Assembly: GCA_018127085.1 (NCBI GenBank)
Contig: CM030725.1
Coordinates: forward strand, 186,001 to 250,000
DNA from: Pneumocystis sp. 'macacae'
Taxonomy: Eukaryota; Ascomycota; Pneumocystomycetes; Pneumocystales; Pneumocystaceae
Direction: 5' to 3'
DNA: 64,000 nt
Part shown: in pieces, positions 1 to 9,826 of the stretch
How positions within the stretch are numbered: position 1 is the first letter of the stretch
How the letters are laid out: every line of letters starts with the position of its first letter
The notes under the pieces: model-generated
Database searches by the model: none
The model's input: the letters and a program-made list of their open reading frames with translations, nothing else
What the model was told of the DNA's origin: nothing
Made by a program: the position numbers and the translations under genes

Positions 1-132
1 AAATCTTTAATCATACATTTTCATATCCCATAAAATACAACATATTAAATGCCTTTTAAAATATAATGCCAAAAACAATGTTAAAATTAAGCCTTGAAAC
101 GATATTAACATGTTGAAATTGTGAATTTAATT

Positions 133-3107
133 TCATTTCGTAGCATTTTTTTCAGTTTCTCTATTTTCGTCTATTTCTTTGTATTCCTTAATTTTTTTTC
201 TTCTTCTCTTGCTTTCATATTCATGCCAATCTCCTTTCATGCTGCTTAACCTAGAGATATTTAAGAGCAAATTTGATTAGTATTGATTATTTACCCTAAT
301 GGAGGCTCGGGCTTAGGTTCTTCTTGAGTAAAAAAGCTATGTTTTAATGCTTCACTTGCAGTCGGTCGCTTTGATGGATCCAATGCTAATACATTTGAAA
401 TAAGGTTTAAAGCAGCAGGAGATAAAATACTATAATAAACAAAAATGAGAAAATAAAAATAATTACTTACGTTGAATAACAATCATAAAATTTCCCAGCT
501 TTTTTTTCAGTTGGTTTAAGTAATTCATACCACGGTAATCGATTTACGGTAGGCCAATTTTCACGTGTTGGAGTCCCCATCATATCATATATAAGTTCAA
601 GTTGATGGATTTCGTCATGTCCTGGAAATAATGGCTTTTTGGTAAATAGCTCAATCATTATACATCCTGCACTCCAAATATCAACAGAAGGTCCATATGC
701 TGTAGCTCCTAAAAGGAGTTCTGGAGGCCGAAACCAAAGAGTAATTACTCTATTGGTATAATCAGCAGTATCATGTTTTTTATGATAATATCGAGCTAAT
801 CCAAAATCTGCTAATTTTAACTGCCCAAAATTATCAAGAAGGATATTTGATCCTAATATATTAATTTAAAATAACTATTAAAAAATTATACCTTTAATAT
901 CACGATGCAATACTCCGCGATGATGAAGATATTCCAATCCATCTAACATCTGTTTACAAAGATGTTTTGTATGTGAAAGTTCAAATTGAAAATTAGGATT
1001 TGATAATACACCAGACAAATCATGATCCATATATTCAAAAACCATATATACAGTACCTGAGTATAATTAATCTAAATCATTATATATAAAAAAAATACTT
1101 TTTTCTACCATCATTTCCAAAAGACAAACAACATTAGGATGTCTTAAAGATTGTAATAACTTAATTTCTCTCATAGCAGTAATTGGAAACTAAATATAAT
1201 TAACTTTTTTCAAAAAAAGTCAAAATTACTCCATTTTTTTCATATTCCATCCGAATTTTCTTCAAAGCAACCAACTCATTAGTTATTCTATTACGAGCTT
1301 TATACACTTTTCTATTAAAAGTTAAAAACGCTAATAACATCTCTAAAACAAGAATACCCATATGTCCCTTCACCAACTTGACCAATCCTTTCATATACAT
1401 ATCCTTCTTTAGAATCAATCATAGTTACTTTTGTTATTGGTTTTATAATTGAAATATTCTTTGTTTGAAAATCTTTAGAATAATGTTGAATACTATCTGC
1501 TTCTAAGTAATTTATATTTTCTGGACTTTTAAATAACGTGTCTTCGGATAATTTTTTAGATTTTTTTGCAGATAAAAAATCTTTGTCTTCACTAGTTACT
1601 AATGTTGAATGAGTACCTAAAGACCTTTTTGACAATTTCAGATCATTATGCAAATTCTCTAGAATTGAACTACTTCTAGATTCACGAATTTTATTATAGT
1701 CGGAAGAAAAATCTGCATTTGAATCAGATGCATCTTCTAAACACAGATGAGAAGACGATTGTATAGTTTTAGGGTTTGAAAGTTTGAATGATACTATAGG
1801 TGTCATAGAATGCTGTTTATTTTCCAAATGAAAATCAAGTTTATCTTGTTTTTTTATAAGATTTTCTTTGAGATTAATAGTTCTTGGAACCCTATTAAAC
1901 GCTTCATTTACATCATGTAATTTAGTATTTTTATGAATTGGTTGACTATGACGGTCCACAGTTTCTGCATTATTATATTTATAATCAAAAAGATTACCTT
2001 ATATTAATCAATAAAGACAGTAAAAATATAAAGTTACAAACTAGATGTATCTTGACGTTTTCTTGGATTTACCGTACTATCTACCTTTGTATATGAATTA
2101 GGACTTTTATAGAAAACATTTGTATCCTTCAAATTATTTTCAAATTCATTAGAAAATGGTGACCTGTAATGTGAACTTTTATCATAAACACGCCTGGATA
2201 GCAATTAATCATAATTACATAAATTGTTACAAAATTACTATTACCTATATCTCGAATTCCTAGAATTACTACTATGTTTATATTTTTCATACGAATCAGA
2301 AGTATGTGAAGATCGATAAAACGTATCTGAATTTTCTTGGTAGTGAGATGTTGACTCCCTATTATTTTTGCATCTTTCTCTAGATACATATTTAGAATTA
2401 TAATGATCAGCATCATATTTGGATTTATATGGATGACTATATGAAGGTGTTAAAAGAGAAGATGAACTTCCAGGTGTCTGTTTTTCAGAATAATTATATG
2501 TTTTCTTGTAAACCTGATGCTTATTCCCAGATGATGAAAGAGAATGTTTAGACGTGTTATGAGGATATCGATCGTTAAAATATTCCGGCGAATACACGCG
2601 TTTCTTTCTCAAAGAACGATTCTTTAGTTCTAGAGATCTATCGCAACTTCCTCCAGAATCTGATCTTGAATGAGATATTTCATTAAACCGTCGTCTTTTA
2701 GAACTATCGAATTGGGGAGAACGATAATTATATGCTTTATGCTGGGAAATAGGAGTCGACTTCTGAGATATACTCGATGATGGAGTATGCTTTACATACG
2801 GAGACGTGTCCACTTTAGTTCTAGAACTCTCATCATATATATATGTTGGATATCGCTTTTGCATGTTTCCATCATAAAAATTTTTATAATAATGAGATCT
2901 AGAGCGTCTTTCATAAGTCTCTAAACTATTATCTGTCCCTTCGCGATCCAATCGCGCCTCTTTTCCAAATAAATCTTGTCCATACGTTGTTTCTCGTTGT
3001 ATTGTTTTTCTAACACTTCTTTTATCCAACTTAAGCGATGGCTCTCTCAATCTACCATCTCTCTGACGTTCCTTGTATACCTCTGAGTGATACCTAGTAC
3101 CTTTCAT
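133..3107 (-). CDS. CTK1: CTD kinase catalytic subunit, CDK12/Ctk1/Lsk1 family
   Basis: Cyclin-dependent kinase expected to phosphorylate the RNA polymerase II C-terminal domain during elongation. The roughly 870-residue product has a long basic, Ser/Arg/Tyr-rich N-terminal half (about residues 1-520), then a complete kinase domain: glycine loop GQVGEGTYGKVYKA, a PITAMRE helix (the PITA/SIRE class of Ctk1 and CDK12), HRDIKGSN, DFG, and the activation segment YTNRVITLWFRPPELLLG. A last exon after an intron of about 44 nt with a TACTAAT branch site adds a short basic tail containing GDWHEYESKRRRK, which is typical of this family. The start is the first Met of the 288-codon 5' exon. An intron uses a GTTTGT donor near 2036. 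Assignment to Ctk1/Lsk1 rather than Cdk9/Bur1 rests on the PITAMRE helix and the tail. Confidence 0.9.
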
Positions 3108-3470
3108 TCTTTAAAAATGCATATATTTTAAAATATTGATAAAACTAATAATAAACCAATGATAATCCTGCATTAAATGTAAATAATAACTAATTTCATA
3201 AAAAACAAACTCATAAAAACTCTTTTAAAATAAATGTCCTTATCTCAACATATTAACAATCTTTTTATAAAGATCTAAGCACTTTTATTCTTTTTTTCTG
3301 TTGTCTAGATCGAGCGTTGCAGAATTTCAAAAGAAATGAAGATAGAGAAGACAGAAGAGAATAATAAAAAATACATAAAACCAGATAAAATGTTTCAATT
3401 TAATACATAAGAAATAATGCAAATTAGCGATTATAAATTTGTTAAAAAGATTTTAAAAGAAAAAAAATTA
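3108..3470. other. intergenic gap, CTK1 promoter side
   Basis: Lies between the CTK1 start and the UGO1 stop, both on the minus strand. AT-rich with homopolymer runs. I see no ORF, RNA gene or repeat; it presumably carries the CTK1 promoter and the UGO1 3' end. Confidence 0.5.
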
Positions 3471-4924
3471 TTAAGAGATAGCAGGAAGATTAGGAGAAAG
3501 ATCAGAAGGCAAGAAAGATGTAAACCCAAGAGTCCAAATACCAGCTAGACTGTATAAACTCATTCTCCATCCATAGTAAAATCCATCAAGACTATAAGGT
3601 CTATTATTTTCTTCGTATAAAATACACCATATAGTGCCAGAAATGCCAGCATATCTTCCCGGTTTAACAAGTGTACGTTCCATATTTGACATATGTAGCT
3701 GTGCTCTACGCAAGATAGTCTCCAAAGGCAATTTGATAGAAAGATGTGCAAGCATAACGATTAATGAAGTAAAATTATGCATGATTGGTGTCTTATATGG
3801 ATTTTTAACAAGTCCACATCTATTGAAAAGCATAGAAATGATGAATGATATCGCATTAGGCAACGTTGCATACAATAAAGTCGGAAAAATTAATGTAGGT
3901 GGACATATAGAAAAGGAAAGTAAATTTATATTTAGAACTTTACGAGAATATAAGCACCTAGGCGTCATCATAATACTGGAAAGATAAGAATAATAGAAAT
4001 CTTATAATGTACTTACCGTGTTTTTGCAGTGTCAATAGGGGCTAAAAGTAATGATGTAAATGCAGATGATGTTAAAGATATAAAAAATGAAGATATACAA
4101 TTGTCAAAGTTAATAGTTTCAAAAAAAAAATCTGGAAAAGAGAAAGTCGTTAATAAAAAAGATGAACTCCATGATTCGATAATTGAATATAAGATGCTAT
4201 AAACAAAAGATATATTCTGAGCTGAATTGATGAATATTATTTCAAAAATAATCTATGCTTACCTTTCCATAAACCAAGAATGCCCTCTTTATTCCATAAT
4301 GCAGAAACTACTGTCCTTACTTTAGGTTTTTCAAGACTGATTTCCCATGGAAATTGTATTTCATAGTTATTTGGAGGCGTTAAAATATATCCATCACGAT
4401 CAACAATACTTCTTTTAGAAGTGTAAGATAAATCAGGCGATATTGTAAGAGAGGTAGATTCATAAAAATATGGAGGATCAGAATCACTCGATACTATAGA
4501 TTCACTCTACTTTAAATCAAAAAGACACCTATAACATTTTCATCACTACTTCATCAGATACAGTATACTCTTCGTCATCACAAAACTCATTTACTCCACT
4601 CGTATTTTCATTTTGCTTTAATTTAGTGTGGTATTGACATTGCAAAATTGTTTTTGCAGTTTCAAATGGCTGGATAATAAATACACACAAGTAGCGTACA
4701 ACAAAACTATAAAACAATTTTGAAAACAATTCCTTATTGTTCCTAAGGCCAAAGTAGTTTAAATATTCCGATTTTTTCCAATTCTTAGCTAATGAAATTT
4801 TATGTAATTCATCAATATTTTGATTAATTTCTCGTTGCAAAACAGATGAGAAATCAGATGGAACATAAAAAAGCCTATAAGGATTACTCTTATCCTTTAA
4901 TATTCCAAAATCTTCTGCATTCAT
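3471..4924 (-). CDS. UGO1: Ugo1-like mitochondrial outer-membrane fusion factor
   Basis: Modified mitochondrial-carrier protein of the outer membrane that, in yeast, links Fzo1 and Mgm1 during mitochondrial fusion. The N-terminus has the NPYRLFYVPSDFS segment characteristic of fungal Ugo1, followed by a degenerate carrier signature (QPFETAKTILQ). A middle exon carries a second one (APIDTAKTR) and the last a third (LPLETILRRAQ); membrane-like stretches lie between. About 430 residues in at least four exons. The first splice needs a GTAGTG donor near 4540 so that the acidic loop reads through; the apparent TAG after KML then lies in the intron. It is divergent from RRP15 with about 117 bp between the starts. 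Plain carrier transport activity is unlikely given the broken signatures. Confidence 0.85.
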
Positions 4925-5041
4925 TTCTTTTTTTAAATCTTTTAATTTTTCATGAAGTTTACAACGATTAATATTATACGATAAACATTATAATTCTTAA
5001 ATCTAGTTTTTTAAAATTTAAATATATTTAATAAAAATACA

Positions 5042-5987
5042 ATGAAAACACTTATTAAACATTCAAAAAGAAATAATGAAGATACTTCAGACTTTCAAGT
5101 AAAAAAAAAACTAAAAATAAAAAATAAAGAAAAAATAACAAATAAACTAAAGAATAAAAAATTGAAAGAAATACAAGAAAAACAACCATACAATAAAAAA
5201 AATGAAATAAAAAATACTATTATAAATAATACAGACTCTTCGGAATGTAATTTGAGATAATTTTTTCAATATCACTAACTAATAAGTATAAAGCACTAAA
5301 TATAATAAAAAGTGAGAAAAAAAAAAATAGACAAGATGGTACATTACTGCTTTTATTAATACTTATATGATTTGATTGATTTTCATAGAATCTATTATTT
5401 CTAGCGATTCAACTAAATTTGCGTCTGCTTTATCAGAAATTATATTAACTGTAGATTCATTTAATGAAAAAGTAGGTGAATAAAAATTATAAATACATAA
5501 AAGTTAATTTCATGGAAGGATCCAGTTCTTAGTCACTGCAAACTAGATATAGCTAAAAAAATTCAAGAAAAAAACATAGAAAATAAGGCAAGAACATTAA
5601 TTTCTGTAGAAAGAAAAAAAGAGAAAGAAAAGGGAAGAATAAAAGATATTGTTCCTATAAATGATGATGAAAAAGCACGAAAAACTCTAGAGTATGAAAA
5701 ATCTCTGCAAAAAATTGCCCAAAAAGGAGGTAAATTCAAAAAAGAAAAATAAACCAATGATCAACTAACAACCAAGTTATTAATTTATTTAATACGATTA
5801 GAACAATACAAATCAAGACAAATAATGTTTCTAGAGAGACAAAAAAGAAATTAATGGATACATCAAAAAAAAAAAAAGAAGGTAAAAATCTAATGTTTAC
5901 AATGAAATATCAATTTAATATGATACAGTCGCAAAAATGTCAAAACAGGACTTTCTGAATATGATTAAAAACACAAATAAAATATAA
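5042..5987 (+). CDS. RRP15: Rrp15 ribosome biogenesis protein
   Basis: Nucleolar factor needed for 60S pre-rRNA processing. The first exon encodes a very Lys-rich N-terminus. After an intron of about 47 nt (acceptor at TATAAAG near 5294), the short exons read SIISSDSTKFASALSEI, then DPVLSHCKLDIAKKIQEK, a long Lys/Glu helix, AQKGVINLFNTIRTIQI, and a C-terminus VAKMSKQDFLNMIKNTNKI. The order of ISSDSTKFASAL, DPVLS, AQKGV-LFN and the closing FL-MI segment matches the Rrp15p family. Five or more exons are needed, with the GTAAAT donor near 5734 restoring KGVINLF. Shadow ORFs on the other strand have no such support. It is convergent with the ferredoxin gene. Confidence 0.88.
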
Positions 5988-6069
5988 TACTATGAAGAAG
6001 AAAAGTTTTTTTATAATGAAAATTGTTATAATGATTTACCGTATTCCATTAAATAATATTTTAAAGTTA

Positions 6070-6921
6070 CTATTTTTTGAATTGTATGTTCCTAAAAACA
6101 CTATATTAATTATGCGTACAAATAACTTAAGCACACATTTACCGGGTCGCTGTTGGAATCCTTATCTTTTGTCAGCAAAACATTAAAATGTTGGGAATTT
6201 CTTACATAAGAGTAATACCATCTAAATCTTTATTCATAATAATCTGGCACCCTAACCTTGACCTATTTATTTATAAATATTCTATATACTTCACATGTTT
6301 TCAATACGTTTCAGTAAGTCCAAATGCTAAATCAAGCATATCTAATTCTTTCTCCGACTGCTCTTTCATCTTACTATAGTATTCAGGATCTACAATAACA
6401 TGGCATGTAGAGCACGCTATAGACCCCTCACATGCGCCTTTTAAAATTCAAAAAAAGCATTTTTTGATAAAAAGAATATACCTTCCAAATCAATATCATT
6501 TTCATGTGCAATATCTAAAATAGAATGACCCTCACACACCGTTAATGTCTTACGTTCGCCCATAGGCGTTACAAAAGTACATTTAAGCCTTAAATAAAAT
6601 TACAAAATGTCTATACAGAACATTAAGTCATCATACTGTTGTTCAGAATTTGAGCATGTAATTTTTCTATCTAGAAGCACTAAAAAGTTTTAAAACAAAG
6701 AAAAACAATCTTATTATTCTTAACATACTTGGTCCATTTTTAAAACCCATTTTCACTCCAAACAAATACTTAAGACGGTTTAGATCATTTTTATGAATCT
6801 TTTTAAAATATATCATTCTTTTAAATAAAACGTTTAAACCCTGCTTAAAAAACGTATTGGGGCCTATAAACGCCCATAATATTGATGGAAGACGCGTTCC
6901 TACTGCTGAAAACGGGCTCAT
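6070..6921 (-). CDS. YAH1: mitochondrial [2Fe-2S] ferredoxin (adrenodoxin type)
   Basis: Electron donor for iron-sulphur cluster assembly and heme A synthesis in the mitochondrial matrix. The N-terminal ~70 residues are basic and look like a presequence. The ferredoxin fold follows: [17 protein letters not shown], then the cluster ligands in [11 protein letters not shown] and the distal RLGCQI, i.e. the C-x5-C-x2-C...C pattern of adrenodoxins. The reading frame appears to stop at 6202 (ITLM), but a GTAAGA donor there joins to IRIPTATR, and a second intron (GTAAAT...TTTTTAG) joins to NIQFKK and a stop at 6070. The joined tail [11 protein letters not shown] is what this family normally ends with, so I place the stop there. 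Start is the first Met in the 5' exon. Confidence 0.9.
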
Positions 6922-7036
6922 CTTCCATTTCTTTGTCTATATTGAATATTTATAATAAAGGTAATACTAATCGTGAGAGGTCTTAATATTTGCAACGTCA
7001 AAAAAAGGTTTGAAATTGAAAGACAAAAAGAAAACA

Positions 7037-7778
7037 ATGAAAGATAAAATTTTCTACAGAGGTTCTCTTATTGTTATAGAGGGACTGGATAATACAGGAA
7101 AAACGACTCAATGTGAGCTTTTAGCGGAGGAATTTCGTGTTAAAAATATACCAGTAAAAATCCAAAAATTTCCAGATAGAAGTACAGAAATTGGAAGATT
7201 AATTAATTCATATCTTTCTGGAACTCTTGAACTTGAAGACCATGCTGTTCATCTTTTGTTCAGTGCAAATCGCTGGGAAATCATGTATGTAATAATCAAA
7301 AATATAAATGATGTTTTTTCTTATTAAAAATAGCGAAAAAATACGTAAATATCTTGAAGAAGGAATTTTTGTAGTTGCAGACCGCTATATATACTCTGGA
7401 ATTGCATTTTCTGTAGCAAAAGTATACAATGGTTTAAATAAAACAACAGAATGTTAAGATATTTAGGGACTCAATATAGACTGGTGTAAAGCATCAGAAA
7501 GAGGACTACTTCTTCCAGACTGTGTAATTTATTTAGATGTATCTCAAAAGAAGATTTCCCAGCGACAGGACTATGGATCCGAACGTTATGAAACCAAAAC
7601 AATGCAAGAGAATGTTCAATCTATATTTAAAAATATTTTCGAAACAGATTGCAGTGTATATTGTCCATGGTATTGGATAAATGCCTCAAACTCTATCTCA
7701 CAAGTAAAAACTGAAATATGGGATGTTGTACAGGAAATTATAAATAATCAGACAGATAAAATTCATAAGTTTTATTAA
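7037..7778 (+). CDS. CDC8: thymidylate kinase
   Basis: Phosphorylates dTMP to dTDP for DNA synthesis. About 210 residues in three exons. It has the P-loop GLDNTGKTT near residue 20, FPDRSTEIGRLI, the ANRWE segment, the ADRYIYSGIAFS motif (DRY) and, after the second intron, GLNIDWCKASERGLLLPD followed by a LID-like SQKKISQRQDYGSERYE. The first Met (MKDKIFYRG) gives a normal family start; an in-frame TTG at 7010 is not needed. Donors are GTATGT (7284) and GTATAC (7420). It is divergent from YAH1 with about 115 bp between the starts and convergent with the eIF4E-like gene. Confidence 0.93.
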
Positions 7779-7884
7779 AAATGACTATATTTAATATTTT
7801 ATAGTATACAAAAATGTAAATTGCATGGAACACTTTCCCTAATAATTATATATATATTATGCATAGTCAAAGAAAGTTTTATAT

Positions 7885-8759
7885 TTAATTATACTTATTT
7901 TTTTCATAAGGATGCGAGCTTTTATCATTTGTATGATGATTATATGTATCTATAAGAGAATCTTTATGACCTCTATATTCTAGGATTGTATCTGGAGGGA
8001 GATTAAGGACCTGCTTTATAAAATCTCTGTATAATGAAAGTTAAATATTTATAAATAGAGTGGATCATACCGGATTTTTAAGTTAACTCTTCCATTGTCA
8101 GAACTTCTGTTCCATACACTTATCAAATCTTCAGAATTTCTAATACTAAGAACTGCACCACATAATTCATCTCCAATATTCCAAAACTGATCTCCAACGA
8201 TGGCCATCACTAATTGTTCCCAATAACGAACTGAAACACCTTTTCGAAGACGTATGGTCCATTTTCCACCATTTTGATTAGCAGAGTCTTCAAAAATAGG
8301 CTTTATTCCTTCTTTGAATAAATGAAAATCAGAAATAACAGGAAGTGTATCAGGACGTTTAAGATATGCATAAATAGACCAGAATTCTTCAACCTTAAAG
8401 ACTTAGTACTATAAAAGGCAAATAATATGACAATATACAGATGAAAATGTTATCAATTTCTTCAATGAAGACTCATAGTCCTTAATTTTGCTTCCAAATG
8501 TACGATTCATATACCAAAATGTAAAAGAATATCTAAGCATATGTACAAGAGGTTGTGTATGGGTATTGGATTGACTGTGATGGTTCTGATTGGTGTAAGA
8601 AGACCTTTGGAGTTGAACGAGTTTCGGAAATGATAGGCCATGAGATGTTGGTGAAAGTTTATTAGGTGTTACAGATACTGCATTACTAGAAAAACTTAAG
8701 GACTACTTAAAAAAACATGGTCAAACATACTTTTGGTTTTTAGGCCATAATGATTCCAT
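7885..8759 (-). CDS. eIF4E-family cap-binding protein, 4EHP (class II) type
   Basis: A translation initiation factor 4E homologue. The N-terminal ~75 residues are low-complexity (Ser/His/Gln-rich), followed by the core: FTFWYMNRTFGSKIKDYE, VEEFWSIYAYLKRP, SDFHLFKEGIKPIFED, NQNGGKWTIRLRKG, YWEQLVMAIVGDQF, ELCGAVLSIRN and LNLPPDTILEYRGH. The FWYMNRT and FHLFKEGIKP segments match the 4EHP class, not canonical eIF4E. The second cap-stacking Trp (as in MWED) is Phe here (codon 8292-8294), while the Tyr of the first cap-contact region (KDYE) is kept. In metazoans 4EHP represses translation of selected mRNAs; that role here is inference. At least four exons; the start MESLWPKNQ lies in a small first exon. 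Confidence 0.85.
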
Positions 8760-9826
8760 TAATAATTATCTTTAAAATTTAATCTCTTTAAAAACTTATT
8801 AAATTTTTCGCTTTCTAAAAAAACAGACTTTTTTCGTTTTTCAGGAGAAAAAATAAAAAGGGTACTTTTTATGAAACAATTCGTTTTATTTTTTTTTCTT
8901 TTTCACTATTTATTTGTTGATTTTTCTACTTTTTTTTTATATTTTTATTTCACTATTTTTTAAAAATTAACGCTTTGAAAAAAAATTTCTAAAAAAATAT
9001 TAATGTTTCTTTGGAAAATAAATAAGCGAAGAAAAAAGGTTATATAAGGCCTTAACACTTTTAAAACCGTTGCTTAAGTCGGAATAATATTTTAAAATAT
9101 TATGAAGTTCATGAAGAACCGTGTCTGGCGACGACCTGAAAGATGTTATATTTTTTTTAAAAAAAAAGACAACTACTTTTTTTGCATTTAATCTTTACTT
9201 TTTACTCTTAAAATAGGTATTTTTTCTTTTTTACTAGAAAATAGCTTATAAATAATGGCTATGAAGAAAAATTCTGGTAACTGGAAATTAAATGTATCCA
9301 TAAAAACAAGTGTTAAATATACATATTAGAAAAACACTGAGTTTAGCATGTCATGATTAAGGCAAAGTCAGAGTCATTATATCTATATTATATTATTTTT
9401 TTCTGTTTTTTATGTATTGATAGTTTATTTAGGTTATATATTTTTGCTTTTAAAAAATACTATTAAGAGTTTTTTATAAAAAAACATTAATATTCATTTC
9501 ACATTTTTAAAACGATTCCTTGAGAAATATAGTTTTCGCTAAATATTATATTTTTATAATAAATTTAAAACAATTCTATATAAAAAATAATGTAAAAGTA
9601 TAAGATATATACACCATGCATCAGGTCAAAACTTAAAGAAATAATAATAAAATATTTATTACGACGCTTTTTAAAATAAAAGATGAATATTAACCCAAAA
9701 CTTTATAAACTCATATAACCATATAATTATCTTAAATATTTAAATTTTTCCATTTCCAAAATGACATTTACTAAAGAATTAATATGAATTCTAAACAAAT
9801 ATAAATAGATGGAAAATAAATATATT
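8760..9826. other. 1.07 kb gap between eIF4E-like gene and LID2
   Basis: No convincing coding exon. Mostly AT runs. Two patches are less AT-rich: about 9030-9150 (described separately) and about 9250-9375. The remainder is probably the promoter of the eIF4E-like gene and the LID2 3' UTR; both genes are on the minus strand. Confidence 0.5.
9041..9158 (+). ncRNA. possible small structured RNA locus
   Basis: A GC-richer island inside an AT desert. It opens with TATATAAGG (9041-9049), contains a perfect 20-nt palindrome (9084-9103) and a small GTTC/GAAC stem (9107-9119), and ends in a run of eight T (9151-9158) that could act as a Pol III terminator. It does not match U1, U2, U4, U5, U6, U3 or tRNA consensus that I can recall. 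The call is only a candidate; the palindrome may be chance in AT-rich DNA. Confidence 0.2.

Noticed and set aside
4503..4530. 22-nt intron in UGO1
   Set aside because: A GTAGTG donor further upstream gives a normal ~43-nt intron and keeps the frame.
9250..9375. C/D-box snoRNA-like patch
   Set aside because: Box-like ATGATTA and CTGA motifs are present but in the wrong order and without a terminal stem.
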